Positions 32,989 through 41,753 of a DNA stretch of 64,000 nucleotides are shown here, in pieces. The notes below the pieces were generated by a model. The model was not told the DNA's origin. It searched no databases and saw only the letters and a program-made list of their open reading frames with translations. The first letter of the stretch is position 1. Every line of letters starts with the position of its first letter. The position numbers and the translations under genes are program-made. The DNA is from Micromonospora phaseoli (lineage in GTDB: Bacteria > Actinomycetota > Actinomycetes > Mycobacteriales > Micromonosporaceae). The stretch covers positions 62,001 through 126,000 of the forward strand of contig NZ_FNYV01000004.1 in NCBI RefSeq assembly GCF_900109115.1, written 5' to 3'.

Positions 32989-35436
32989 TCACCGCCTCGG
33001 TGCCTTGACCTTCTCCTTGTTGTAGTTGTTGCCCCTGCCGTCAGGCTTGTAGTTCTTCTCCACGTTGCCCGCCGCGTCGACCGAGAACCAGTGGACGGTC
33101 GTGCCGGCCGCAACGGTCAGCGTCTCCCCGCCCTCGCGGATGCCCGCCGACCCGTAGAGGGTCGAGTCGTAGGTGGGCCGGGACCGGTCGAGGGTGTAGA
33201 AGACCGCCGCCGGTTCGCTGGTGGAGAACGTCACGTCCACCATGCCCGGTGTGGCGCTCGGGGTCACCGACAGCGAGCTGGACGGCCTCTTCTTGTCGGT
33301 GTCGAAGTCCCGGGCCACCCGCAGCATCTCGACCAGGCCGTTGGAGAACTCCATCGTCTCGGCGTGCGCCTCGTCCCAGGCCGGCTGGAACGACGTGCCG
33401 ACCTCGAAGTTCCAGGCGTAGATGCCGTACTTGTACCAGAGCATGTCACCGGAGTTGCCGGCCGCCGAGTACAGCACGTCGGCGATCGGTCCGGTGCGCG
33501 CCGGCGTGACCGCCAGGTTGCGGTGCCGCTTGATGGCGGTCAGGATCCGCGCCGAGGCGCCCCAGAACAGCGACTCCTCGGCCAGCGTCGGTCGCGGCGC
33601 GGAGATCCGGCCGGGCGTCGCGTACGAGCCGGGCGACCACATGAAGTAGTTGCCCGACGAGTGCAGGTTCATCGAGAACTTGACGTTCGGCCGGGCGGCC
33701 AGCCAGTCGACGTTGCGGCTCTCCGGCTCCGACAGCTCGCTCGGTCCGGCATAGGTGCCGCTGGTGCAGCTGGTGGAGGCACCCGAGTAGCCGTCGAAGA
33801 GGCTGTACTCGGTGTAGTTGCGGTTGTTGTCCACGCCCCACGAGTTGCGGCCGAGGAAGTCACCGGACGTCTCCGGCGTGCAGTGGTTGGTCATGTTCTT
33901 GCGCTGCGAGTTGAAGTCGTAGAACGAGTAGTGCCCGCCGTCCGGGTTGATCGACGGCGCGATCCAGATGTCCAGGTTGTCCACCAACTGGCGGGTCTTC
34001 CGGTCGTGCGCGTAGTTGCGCAGCAGCCGCTCGGCGGTCTCGATGGTGACCAGTGGGGGCACCCATTCCCGCGCATGTTCCTGCGCGTACGCGAGGACAC
34101 CGAGCTTGGAGCCGTCGCGGTGCTTGCCGATCCGGATCGCGTACACCGGATGCGGGTCGCGGGAGACCGACGCCGGCGCCGACAGGCCGTCCGACAGCGC
34201 GGTCGGCGCGGCCGGCGCGACCACACCGGTGCCCGGGCTGCCCCGATAGGTGTACGCCCGCAGCAGCGTCCCCGCCTGCGCGTTGAGCGCGGCGACCACC
34301 TGCTCTGCGGTGCTGGTGACGGTGCCGCTGCCATCGGTGGCGAGGTCGACGCGGACCTGGTTGCCGGTCACGGTCACCGCCAGAGGCGCGTCGGCGACAC
34401 CGGGGTCGGCCAGTTCGACCGAGATGTCGTTGCCCCCCTGGTGCCCCCAGGCCACCGAGTCCACCGCGATCCGGCTAGCGTTGGCGGTGCCGAGCACGGC
34501 CTGCGCCTGCCGCCGGTAGCCGTTGGTCTGGTACGGCAGCTCGACGATCTCGGCCAGCTTCGGGTACTGCACGGCGAGGGCCTTGATCCGGTCGTACAGC
34601 TCGGTGGGCGTGAGGTAGCTGGCCACGAAGTCCTTCATGTAGCCCGGCCCCTCCGGGTCCTTGTCGGGGATGGGCAGCCACTCGTTCACCTTGGCCACCG
34701 CCGTGTCACCGGTCGGGCTGGTGATCCGCACGTACGCCGGACGGCTGGTCACCTGCGCCGCGCCCCGGTGGTAGAGGTAGGCGCCGGCGTCGACGAAGCG
34801 GGAGATGCTCTGCGTGCCGCCGGAGCCGATCTCGGTGCCCGGCCCACTGTCCCGCTCGACGGTCAACGGGGCGCTGTCCGTCTGACCCTGCGCCCACTTG
34901 GCCTCGACCGAGAGGACCTGGGTCTCGCCGGAGGTGTAGTAATCCGCTCGGATGATCCTGACGTCGGAGACGGTGGTTCGGGCCGAGACCGTCGCCGCGG
35001 CGGCGAACTCCTGGTTCTCGGCGAAGTGGGCGGCGATGGTCGCCTCCCGCTCGGCCACCCGGTCGGCCGCGTCGGCCGCGGTGTGCAGAACCCTGCCGAA
35101 GGTGAAGCCGGCCCGGGTCAGGGTGGCGACCTCGTTGCCGGTCACCACGGCGTGCACGACGATGCCGTCCTCGGTGTGGCTGACGTGATGATCGAGGTCG
35201 ACGCCGGTGGCGACCAGGGCGTCCAGTTCGGCGGTGCCGGTCAGCACCACCTCGACCACGCTGGCATCCTCGTCCGCGAGCCGACCGAGGTCGGCCGGTG
35301 CGGCGCTGGGCGCGGCGGCCCGCGGCACGATGGCCGCCGCCGGACTGACCAGCAACAACACGGCCGTCGCGACGGCCAGAGCGGTGGATGCGGGCATCCG
35401 GTGTCGCCACCGGGAACCGGTAGGGAGTGCAGACAT
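32989..35436 (-). CDS. secreted M14-family zinc carboxypeptidase
   Basis: 815 residues. A signal peptide (STALAVATAVLLLVSPAAA) and a propeptide-like region precede the M14 domain from about residue 220. Zinc ligands lie in AQEHAREWV (His and Glu) and SMNLHSSGNY (His); the substrate arginine region is NRNYTEYS and the catalytic Glu is in WNFEVGTSF. The C-terminus carries a chitobiase-type beta domain (VFYTLDRSRPTYDST) and a basic tail. The enzyme removes C-terminal residues of extracellular peptides. ATG 35436 is chosen over an upstream ATG at 35463, which would only lengthen a basic N-terminus. Confidence 0.87.
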   Translation of the reverse strand: MSALPTGSRWRHRMPASTALAVATAVLLLVSPAAAIVPRAAAPSAAPADLGRLADEDASVVEVVLTGTAELDALVATGVDLDHHVSHTEDGIVVHAVVTGNEVATLTRAGFTFGRVLHTAADAADRVAEREATIAAHFAENQEFAAAATVSARTTVSDVRIIRADYYTSGETQVLSVEAKWAQGQTDSAPLTVERDSGPGTEIGSGGTQSISRFVDAGAYLYHRGAAQVTSRPAYVRITSPTGDTAVAKVNEWLPIPDKDPEGPGYMKDFVASYLTPTELYDRIKALAVQYPKLAEIVELPYQTNGYRRQAQAVLGTANASRIAVDSVAWGHQGGNDISVELADPGVADAPLAVTVTGNQVRVDLATDGSGTVTSTAEQVVAALNAQAGTLLRAYTYRGSPGTGVVAPAAPTALSDGLSAPASVSRDPHPVYAIRIGKHRDGSKLGVLAYAQEHAREWVPPLVTIETAERLLRNYAHDRKTRQLVDNLDIWIAPSINPDGGHYSFYDFNSQRKNMTNHCTPETSGDFLGRNSWGVDNNRNYTEYSLFDGYSGASTSCTSGTYAGPSELSEPESRNVDWLAARPNVKFSMNLHSSGNYFMWSPGSYATPGRISAPRPTLAEESLFWGASARILTAIKRHRNLAVTPARTGPIADVLYSAAGNSGDMLWYKYGIYAWNFEVGTSFQPAWDEAHAETMEFSNGLVEMLRVARDFDTDKKRPSSSLSVTPSATPGMVDVTFSTSEPAAVFYTLDRSRPTYDSTLYGSAGIREGGETLTVAAGTTVHWFSVDAAGNVEKNYKPDGRGNNYNKEKVKAPRR

Positions 35437-35682
35437 GAGGCGGTGGCCCCTTTCCCCGGGCATGCGCGCCGACGAAGCGGGTCACGCAGCGTCGCGCAGC
35501 TGACCGATTAGAGTGATCGGGTTGGGCACAACCCTCGCCCGCAGATCCGTATCTGTCAATGACTGCCGACCCCGGCTCCGGTGACCGCGCCCACCCCGCC
35601 CCGACCGCCCCCGATCTGGTGTTTGACCTGCATGCAGACTGGACACCAAGAGCGTGAGGCTCGATTACGAGGGGGATCACGC
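35437..35682. other. divergent intergenic region
   Basis: Holds the promoters of the carboxypeptidase (leftward) and of the small gene at 35683. GGGTTGGGCACAACCC forms a short inverted pair near 35520-35535; TTGACA occurs on the minus strand near 35553-35558 and TTGACC on the plus strand near 35623. No convincing full promoter and no RNA gene. Confidence 0.35.
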
Positions 35683-36009
35683 GTGTCCGAGAACGCCATC
35701 GACCGACACAGCCATACCGCCGACCGGCCGGCCGAAGTGACCGACCCGCTACTGTGGCGGCTCGCCCTGGACGTCGCCGACGCCCACGCGCCGGACGGGG
35801 AGGGCGGCTGCGACCACCTGCTCTGCGCCGGCCAGGACTGGCCCTGCGGGCCGTGGCAGCAGGCCCAGCGGGCGCTGAGCCTCGCGCAGGGCGGCTCGCC
35901 GGACGAGGCACCGGCACCCGGGGCACCGCGGGAGGCGGACTGGGCGCCCTCGGCACCGCTGCCGAGCTGGTCAACAGAGCAGTCGCGCCGCAAGTCGGCC
36001 GCCGCCTGA
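35683..36009 (+). CDS. hypothetical protein, cysteine- and tryptophan-containing
   Basis: 108 residues. GTG 35683 is preceded by GAGGGGG six bases upstream. The middle part DPLLWRLALDVADAHAP and CDHLLCAGQDWPCGPWQQAQRA shows three cysteines and two tryptophans in a compact pattern and looks conserved, while both ends are low-complexity. I take it for a small actinomycete protein of unknown function. The three Cys could bind a metal. No partner genes. Confidence 0.6.
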   Translation: MSENAIDRHSHTADRPAEVTDPLLWRLALDVADAHAPDGEGGCDHLLCAGQDWPCGPWQQAQRALSLAQGGSPDEAPAPGAPREADWAPSAPLPSWSTEQSRRKSAAA

Positions 36010-36044
36010 ACCGCCGCCTGAACCGCCGGCCTAACCGCCGGCCG
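35998..36044. repeat. 12-bp imperfect tandem repeat
   Basis: Units of CCGCCGCCTGAA, with degenerate copies CCGCCGGCCTAA, repeat about three to four times from the stop of the preceding gene onward. Simple slippage repeat; no function suggested. Confidence 0.6.
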
Positions 36045-36090
36045 AGGTGCCGGCTGGATCCGGCCGGCCGCACGGCAGCCCGTCCGCGCC

Positions 36091-36109
36091 CGTCAATGTA
36101 CCGTTGACA
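36091..36109. promoter_or_regulatory. RheA-like operator before the HSP18-type regulator
   Basis: CGTCAAT-N5-GTTGACA resembles the TGTCATC-N5-GATGACA operator known for Streptomyces RheA/hsp18 and ends one base before the GTG start. One half site is imperfect. Suggests autoregulation of the gene at 36111. Confidence 0.5.
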
Positions 36110-36110
36110 G

Positions 36111-36590
36111 GTGCGCGACCTGCTCGATCTGCTCGCCGGAGTACCGGTCGCCCGGGATCAGCTCGATGACACCGAGCTGGATCTGATTGACCGGGCGCGG
36201 CAGGCCGGTGCCACCTGGGCCCAGGTGGCCGACGCGCTCGGGCTGGGTAGCCGACAGGCCGCCGAGCAGCGCAGCCAGCGGCTGGCCGCCGTGCGGCGGG
36301 CCCGGCGGTCGGCGGCCGACCGGCACTGGCCCGCCGAGATCGCCGCCCTGCGCGAGCTGCTCGGCGAACTGCGGCGCTGGATCGACGCCGACCGGCGCTG
36401 GGAGGGACGCTTCCCCCGGGCCACGCTGGCCGACCGCACCACGACCCTCGCCCTCGACGCCGAGCCGGGCGGCCTCTACGACCTGGCCCGGCGGATCTGC
36501 GTCGACCTGGCGGAGGCCGGCCCCGACCTGCCGACACCGGTACGCGCCATCGCCCGCGACCTCGCGCAGATCCTGTCAACGCCACGTTGA
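36111..36590 (+). CDS. HSP18-type transcriptional regulator
   Basis: 159 residues, helical and basic. DLLDLLAGVPVARDQLDD, IDRARQAGATWAQVADAL and GLGSRQAAEQRSQRL form an HTH-like N-terminal part; the C-terminal half (PGGLYDLARRICVDLAEAG) is also helical. In related actinomycetes the same kind of protein is annotated as HSP18 transcriptional regulator and lies next to a small heat-shock gene. Here no Hsp20 gene is visible in the window. GTG 36111 follows the operator almost directly, suggesting a leaderless or short-leader transcript. The stop lies inside a second operator. Confidence 0.6.
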   Translation: MRDLLDLLAGVPVARDQLDDTELDLIDRARQAGATWAQVADALGLGSRQAAEQRSQRLAAVRRARRSAADRHWPAEIAALRELLGELRRWIDADRRWEGRFPRATLADRTTTLALDAEPGGLYDLARRICVDLAEAGPDLPTPVRAIARDLAQILSTPR

Positions 36591-36592
36591 CA
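36574..36592. promoter_or_regulatory. perfect RheA-like operator TGTCAAC-N5-GTTGACA
   Basis: 7+7 perfect palindrome with a five-base centre, overlapping the regulator stop codon and about 78 bases before the MFS gene, so it may control that transporter. Same half site GTTGACA as at 36103-36109. Confidence 0.55.
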
Positions 36593-36669
36593 CCCCTGCC
36601 CGCTATTGCTTCGCGCAGGCCCAGAACCTGACGATGTGAGTCACCTCGACTCAACCTTCGGAGCGGCTC

Positions 36670-37953
36670 GTGCGGCGCAACGCGGTCCTGTTCGTGGCGG
36701 TCTCCCTGCTGGCCGGCTTCGGCGGCAGCGCCATGGCCCTGGTCGCCGGCATCTGGCTGCTCGACCTCACCGGCTCCCCCGGTCTGGCCGCGCTCGCCGG
36801 CCTCTGCGTGTACGCACCCACCCTCGCCGGCCCGTGGCTCGGTATCCTCGTCGACCGGCTGCCCCGGCGGCCGCTCGTCATCGCGACCAACCTGACCCTG
36901 ACCGCCACCCTGCCCACCCTGCTGGCGGTCCGTTCTCCCGCACAGGCGTGGCTCCTGCTCTGCGTGTCCACGGTCTACGGAGTCGCCTACGTCCTGGTCG
37001 ACGCGGGCGAGAGTGCCCTGCTGCCCGCCGCCCTGTCCCCCGCCGACCTCCGCCATGTCAACGGCGCGCGCGCCAGCGCCCAGGAGGGCGTCAAACTCGT
37101 CGCCCCGCTGGCCGGCGCCGGCCTCTACGCCTGGCAGGGTGGGCATGTCGTCGCCCTGCTCGCGGCCGTCCTGCCGGCCCTGGCCGCCGTCGGCTACGCC
37201 GCGCTGCGACTGACCCGCAGGCCACCGGCCGCGCACCGGCCTCGGGGAGTCCGGGCCGGATTTGCGGTCCTGTCTGGTGCGGCGTCGATCCGAGTACCCG
37301 TGGGGCTCGCCGCGGTCACCATCGGCATGTCCGGCTTCACCACCGCCGCCGGGTACGCCGTCGTCACCGACGTACTCGGCCGGCCGGCGACGGTCCTCGG
37401 CGTCCTGCTCAGCGCCCAGGGTGCCGGCTCCCTCGTCGGTGGGCTGATCGTCGGCCGGCTGCTCGCGCGGTACCCGCCGACCGCCGTCGGCGTGGCCGGC
37501 ACGGTGCTGTTCGCGGCGAGCTGCCTCATCCGGTGCCTGCCCTGGTGGCCGGGGGTCGTCGCGGCGTCCGTCGTGGCCGGCGTGGGGCTGCCGTGGGCGC
37601 TCGTCGCCGCCGTGACCGCCGTGCAGACACACAGCCCGGATGCGCTGCTGGGCCGGGTCGCCGCCACCGCCAACACGATCATGTTCGGGCCGATCGTGGT
37701 CACCACTGCGGTGGGGTCCGCCGCCGTGCTGCTCGGTGCCCGACCGCCGCTCGCCCTCGCCGCCACCGTGTGCCTCATCGCCGGCGCGCTCGGCGGGCGG
37801 CTCGCTACGGCGTCGCGGTCGGCTCCCCGCCATCCGGCTCGGGGCAGCAGACGGTCAGGGCGGCCGGCACGGCCCGGACCTTCAGACGCTTCGTCCGGGA
37901 GCGGGCACCCCCGTCCATCTCGTACGTCTTCTTCTCGGCGAAGCGCACCCTGA
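36670..37953 (+). CDS. MFS transporter (drug-exporter-like)
   Basis: 427 residues with about twelve membrane segments, starting VLFVAVSLLAGFGGSAMALVA and including LGILVDRLPRRPLVI, the loop 2-3 motif A-like sequence. It resembles the macrolide/DHA3-type exporters of actinomycetes. Substrate unknown. GTG 36670 has GAGCGG in front. The 45-residue tail after the last membrane segment is Arg/Ser/Pro-rich low complexity and lies over the end of the lipid kinase gene on the other strand, an overlap of 149 bases. The operator at 36574-36592 may regulate it. Confidence 0.78.
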   Translation: MRRNAVLFVAVSLLAGFGGSAMALVAGIWLLDLTGSPGLAALAGLCVYAPTLAGPWLGILVDRLPRRPLVIATNLTLTATLPTLLAVRSPAQAWLLLCVSTVYGVAYVLVDAGESALLPAALSPADLRHVNGARASAQEGVKLVAPLAGAGLYAWQGGHVVALLAAVLPALAAVGYAALRLTRRPPAAHRPRGVRAGFAVLSGAASIRVPVGLAAVTIGMSGFTTAAGYAVVTDVLGRPATVLGVLLSAQGAGSLVGGLIVGRLLARYPPTAVGVAGTVLFAASCLIRCLPWWPGVVAASVVAGVGLPWALVAAVTAVQTHSPDALLGRVAATANTIMFGPIVVTTAVGSAAVLLGARPPLALAATVCLIAGALGGRLATASRSAPRHPARGSRRSGRPARPGPSDASSGSGHPRPSRTSSSRRSAP

Positions 37954-38764
37954 CCTTGCGTCCCCGGGTGATCCGGAGGAACTTCGAGTCCTCGGAGCGG
38001 CCGGTGGCCATCTTGCCGAGGGTGCGCGCCCAGTCGACGGCACCGCTGGCCGTGGAGACCCCGATCTCCAGCGAGCCGCTGTCCGGGCGGGCGTCGTCGA
38101 AGGCGGGAATGCCGCCAGTGATGGTGCCGACGTTGCCGAACAGCACGCAACTGGCCTCGCCGTCGAACCAGGTGTCGCCGTCGACGGTGATCCGGGTACG
38201 GGTCAACTCGCCGCGTACGTGTCGCAGGCCCGTCCACACGTAGGCGAGCCGGCCGAGGCGGCCCTTCATCTCCCGGTCGGCCTCGCGGATCAGGTCGCCG
38301 TCGAAGCCGGCACCGGCCATCACCGCGAAGTGTTCACCATTGAGTTTGCCGAGGTCGAGGCGGCGGCGCGTACCGTGCAGCCCGATGCGGACGGCCTCGG
38401 CCAGGTCCTCCGGGATACCGAGGTTGCCGGCGAACAGGTTGGCGGTGCCGGCGGGCAGGATCGCCATCGGCGTCGGCGATCCGGCGAGGGTGTCTGCACA
38501 ACGTTGCACCATGCCGTCGCCGCCCCAGACGAAAACCAGCTCAGCACCCTTGTCCAGGGCCCTGCGGACCTTCTTCGGCGCCTTGCGGCTCTTGGGCACC
38601 TCGTACCAGAGCAGGTCCCGCACACCCGCGCCGACCAGGGCGGCGCGCAGCTCGTCCAGGCCACCACCGAGGTTCTTCTTCCGATGGGCCACGACCGCGA
38701 CGGTGCCGACCGTCACGGCGGGGGCCGGCGGGCTGTCCGGGTCCACCACCACACTCGCGCTCAT
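37805..38764 (-). CDS. diacylglycerol kinase-family lipid kinase
   Basis: 319 residues. VWGGDGMVQRCADTLAG holds the GGDG nucleotide motif, then ILPAGTANLFAGNLGIP, and AVMAGAGFDGDLIREAD further on, all typical of DagK/YegS-type enzymes that phosphorylate diacylglycerol or sphingoid-like lipids with ATP. An N-terminal Val/Ala/Pro stretch precedes the kinase fold. ATG 38764 is chosen because similarity begins soon after it. Its C-terminal codons overlap the tail of the MFS gene. Cytoplasmic, acting on membrane lipid. Confidence 0.85.
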   Translation of the reverse strand: MSASVVVDPDSPPAPAVTVGTVAVVAHRKKNLGGGLDELRAALVGAGVRDLLWYEVPKSRKAPKKVRRALDKGAELVFVWGGDGMVQRCADTLAGSPTPMAILPAGTANLFAGNLGIPEDLAEAVRIGLHGTRRRLDLGKLNGEHFAVMAGAGFDGDLIREADREMKGRLGRLAYVWTGLRHVRGELTRTRITVDGDTWFDGEASCVLFGNVGTITGGIPAFDDARPDSGSLEIGVSTASGAVDWARTLGKMATGRSEDSKFLRITRGRKVRVRFAEKKTYEMDGGARSRTKRLKVRAVPAALTVCCPEPDGGEPTATP

Positions 38765-38972
38765 GCCTGCCGTTCTACCCAACCAGCGCGCGATTGACGC
38801 GCGGACCACGACGACTGCTCGCGGATCCGCACCCGAGGACCGAGGAGCACCGTGACGACGTTGCCAGAACCAGCATGATCCACCAGGATTCGATAGACCG
38901 GTTTCCCGTGCTGCACCCGTCACCTCACGTACGCGGGCAGCCCGCACCTCAACCTCGAATGGAGCCGAACAG

Positions 38973-39584
38973 GTGGGAATCTTCGGCCGGAAACGCAAGG
39001 CGCCGCCCGCACCACCGCCAGGACCGCCACCACCGCCCACCGTGGCACCCGGGGACCTGGAGGTCGCGCGGCGGGTGGTCAGGGCCTTCCTCTCGGCGCT
39101 GGGTGACGACGAGCTCATGCAGCAGGCCGCGCAGGCAGTGGCCCAGGCCGGCGGTGGCGTACCCGACCTGGAGACGTTGCTGCGCAACGCCCGCCAGGCA
39201 CACCAGACCGGAGATCTCGGGATCGATCGGCCGTGGCGCTGGCTGACAGCCGTCACCGCCGAGGCACAGCGACTGGGCGACCCGCAGCTGGTCGCCGAAA
39301 TCGGGTACTTCGTACTCGTCTGGGATGCCCAGCTGCGGGGCCGGATCAGCTCGGGCGAACTGGGCTCGATGCTCCAACTCCCACCGCACGACGCCGTGCG
39401 GGACGTCTACTCGACGGCGCTGTTCGCCCTCGCCGAGGTCGATCCCGAACAGCTCATCACCGACCGGACCGGCACCGTCACGGTGGCCTCGCTGCGGACC
39501 GCCCTCGCCAACGCCGTTCTCGACGCAGATCCGTCGTACCCGGTCGAGGTCTCGACGCAGGCACGCCGGCTCCTCGACGGCTGA
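38973..39584 (+). CDS. hypothetical protein with proline-rich N-terminus
   Basis: 203 residues. The start VGIFGRKRKAPPAPPPGPPP is basic and proline-rich; the rest is helical (LEVARRVVRAFLSALGDDELMQQ, WRWLTAVTAEAQRLGDPQLVAE, DVYSTALFALAEVDPEQLI). No known domain recognised. GGAG lies eight bases before GTG 38973. Alone between the kinase and htpG, ended by a strong hairpin. Confidence 0.65.
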   Translation: MGIFGRKRKAPPAPPPGPPPPPTVAPGDLEVARRVVRAFLSALGDDELMQQAAQAVAQAGGGVPDLETLLRNARQAHQTGDLGIDRPWRWLTAVTAEAQRLGDPQLVAEIGYFVLVWDAQLRGRISSGELGSMLQLPPHDAVRDVYSTALFALAEVDPEQLITDRTGTVTVASLRTALANAVLDADPSYPVEVSTQARRLLDG

Positions 39585-39607
39585 GCCGGTGCCGACCGCC
39601 ACGTCGC

Positions 39608-39648
39608 GGCTCGCCCCGGCCGATGTGACAAGCGGGCCGGGGCGAGCC
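39608..39648. terminator. 14-bp perfect hairpin between convergent genes
   Basis: GGCTCGCCCCGGCC (39608-39621) pairs with GGCCGGGGCGAGCC (39635-39648), between the hypothetical gene and the htpG stop. Probably bidirectional. Confidence 0.78.
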
Positions 39649-39663
39649 AGGGCGATTGCGCGA

Positions 39664-41580
39664 CTACAGGGTGCGGGCGAGGCGGTCGGCGAGGATCCGG
39701 GCGAACCGCGACGGGTCGGCCAGGTCGCCGCCCTCGGCGAGCAGCGCGGTGCCGTACAGCAGCTCGGCGGTCTCGGCCAGGGACGCGTCGGTGGCACCCT
39801 GCTCGTGCGCCTTGCGCAGACCGGTGACGAGCGGGTGGGTCGGGTTGAGCTCCAGGATCCGCTTCACCTTCGGCACCTCCTGCCCCATCGCCCGGTACAT
39901 CTTCTCCAGCGTCGGGGTGAGGTCGTGCGCGTCGCCCACCACGCAGGCCGGTGAGGTGGTCAACCGCGACGACAGGCGCACCTCCTTGACGGAGTCGGCC
40001 AGCACCCCGCCCATCCAGCCGAGCAGGTCGGCGTACTCGGTGCGCTGCCGCTCCCGCTCGGCCTCGGCCTCGGTACGCTCCTGCTCGGTGTCCAGGTCGA
40101 CCTGCCCCTTGGCCACCGACCGCAGGGGCCGACCGGCATAGCTGCCGACCCGTTCCACCCACACCTCGTCGACCGGATCGGTGAGCAGCAGCACCTCGTA
40201 ACCCTTGGCCCGGAACGCCTCCATGTGTGGGGAGTTCTCGATGGTGGCGCGGTTCTCGCCGGTCGCGTAGTAGATGTCGCTCTGACCCTCGCGCATCCGG
40301 CTCACGTAGCCGGCCAGGTCGGTCAACTCGGCCGGGTCGTGGGTGGAGGCCACGGAGAGGATCTCCAGCAGGGTGTCCTGGTTGTCGGTGTCCTCCAGCA
40401 GCCCCTCCTTGACCGCGGCGCCGAACTCGGTCCAGAAGGTGCGGTACCGCTCCGGCTGGTCGGCCTTGAGGTCCTTCACCGTGGCGAGGACCTTCTTGAC
40501 CAGGCGGCGGCGTACGGCCCGGATCTGCCGATCCTGTTGAAGGATCTCCCGGGAGATGTTCAGCGACAGGTCGTGGGCGTCCACCACGCCCTTGACGAAG
40601 CGCAGGTAGTTGGGCATCAGCGCGTCGCAGTCGTCCATGATGAAGACGCGCTTGACGTAGAGCTGCACCCCACGTCGCCCCTGGTGGGAGAAGAGATCCA
40701 GCGGTGCGTGCGTGGGGATGAACAGCAGCGCCTCGTACTCGAACGTCCCCTCGCCCCGCATGTGGATGGTTTCGAGGGGGTCCGCCCAGTCGTGGCTGAC
40801 GTGCTTGTAGAACTCGTGGTACTCGGCCGGCTCGACCTCACCGCGCGGGCGGGCCCACAGCGCCTTCATCGAGTTGAGCGTCACCGTCTCGGTGGTGGCG
40901 GGGGCGTCGTCCGCGCCAGGCCGCTCGACGGTCATCCGGATCGGGTGGGCGATGAAGTCGGAGTAGCGCTTGACGATCTCGCGGATCGTCCACTCGGCGG
41001 TGTAGTCGTGCAGATTGTCCTCGGCGTCGGCGGGCTTGAGGTGCAGGGTCACCGCCGTGCCCTGCGGCACGTCGTCCAGCGCGGCGACGGTGTACGTGCC
41101 CTCGCCGGTGGACTCCCACCGGGTACCGCCGCTCTCGCCGGCCCGCCGGGTCACCAGCTCGACTGACTCGGCGACCATGAACGCGGCGTAGAAGCCGACA
41201 CCGAACTGGCCGATCAGCTCCTGCGACGCACCGGCGTCCTTGGCCTCACGCAGCTGACGCAGCAGCTCGGCGGTGCCGGACTTGGCGATGGTGCCGATGA
41301 CGGCGACGACCTCGTCGCGGGTCATGCCGATGCCGTTGTCCCGCACGGTGAGGGTGCGCGCGTCCCGGTCCACCTCGATGGCGATGTGCAGGTCGCTGGT
41401 GTCGACGTCGAGCTCCTTGTCGACCAGCGACGCCAGGCGCAGCTTGTCCAGCGCGTCGGAGGCGTTCGAGATCAGCTCGCGAAGGAAGACGTCCTTGTTC
41501 GAGTAGATCGAGTGGACCATCAGCCGGAGCAGCTGACGCGCTTCGGCCTGGAACTCCAACGTCTCGGCCCGGTCGTTCAC
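39664..41580 (-). CDS. htpG: molecular chaperone HtpG (Hsp90)
   Basis: 638 residues, full length for the family. N-terminal ATPase motifs ELISNASDALDKLR, DNGIGM and IGQFGVGFYAAFM, then the middle domain with LPLYVKR-equivalent VQLYVKRVFIMDD and NISREILQQD, and the C-terminal dimerisation domain. Acts on misfolded or regulatory proteins in the cytoplasm. GTG 41580 is chosen with AAGGAC upstream. No HspR-type or RheA-type site is evident directly before it. Confidence 0.95.
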   Translation of the reverse strand: MNDRAETLEFQAEARQLLRLMVHSIYSNKDVFLRELISNASDALDKLRLASLVDKELDVDTSDLHIAIEVDRDARTLTVRDNGIGMTRDEVVAVIGTIAKSGTAELLRQLREAKDAGASQELIGQFGVGFYAAFMVAESVELVTRRAGESGGTRWESTGEGTYTVAALDDVPQGTAVTLHLKPADAEDNLHDYTAEWTIREIVKRYSDFIAHPIRMTVERPGADDAPATTETVTLNSMKALWARPRGEVEPAEYHEFYKHVSHDWADPLETIHMRGEGTFEYEALLFIPTHAPLDLFSHQGRRGVQLYVKRVFIMDDCDALMPNYLRFVKGVVDAHDLSLNISREILQQDRQIRAVRRRLVKKVLATVKDLKADQPERYRTFWTEFGAAVKEGLLEDTDNQDTLLEILSVASTHDPAELTDLAGYVSRMREGQSDIYYATGENRATIENSPHMEAFRAKGYEVLLLTDPVDEVWVERVGSYAGRPLRSVAKGQVDLDTEQERTEAEAERERQRTEYADLLGWMGGVLADSVKEVRLSSRLTTSPACVVGDAHDLTPTLEKMYRAMGQEVPKVKRILELNPTHPLVTGLRKAHEQGATDASLAETAELLYGTALLAEGGDLADPSRFARILADRLARTL

Positions 41581-41697
41581 ACCATGTCCTTTCCGGTCGT
41601 CCACACAACGGTTCGCGGAAAGGATACGAGCCGTCGCGGTACGCGTGCGCCGGGTGGTCCACCAACGCGCCGACACGCCCGACGGGCGGTGCCCGAA

Positions 41698-41741
41698 CCG
41701 CCGCCGGCCCGCCCCTGACCTACGGGGCGGACCGGCGGCGG
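41698..41741. terminator. hairpin after the GlsB-type gene
   Basis: CCGCCGCCGG (41698-41707) pairs with CCGGCGGCGG (41732-41741), and GCCCC/GGGGC pair inside. It lies 13 bases beyond the stop of the leftward membrane gene and separates it from htpG. Confidence 0.7.
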
Positions 41742-41753
41742 GGCCAGGGGAGG

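Noticed and set aside
32320..35511. A 1063-codon rightward open frame across the IclR and carboxypeptidase genes
   Set aside because: It is the antisense of real genes in a high-G+C sequence; its translation is Arg/Gly/Val-rich with no motifs, while the genes on both strands have complete domains and catalytic residues.
35998..36044. Short tandem repeats considered as a CRISPR or regulatory array
   Set aside because: Twelve-base degenerate units without unique spacers and no cas genes anywhere; simple slippage is enough.
36111..36590. The HSP18-type regulator as a sigma factor
   Set aside because: No sigma region 2 or 4 motifs; the protein is short, with one HTH-like stretch and an operator at its own start.
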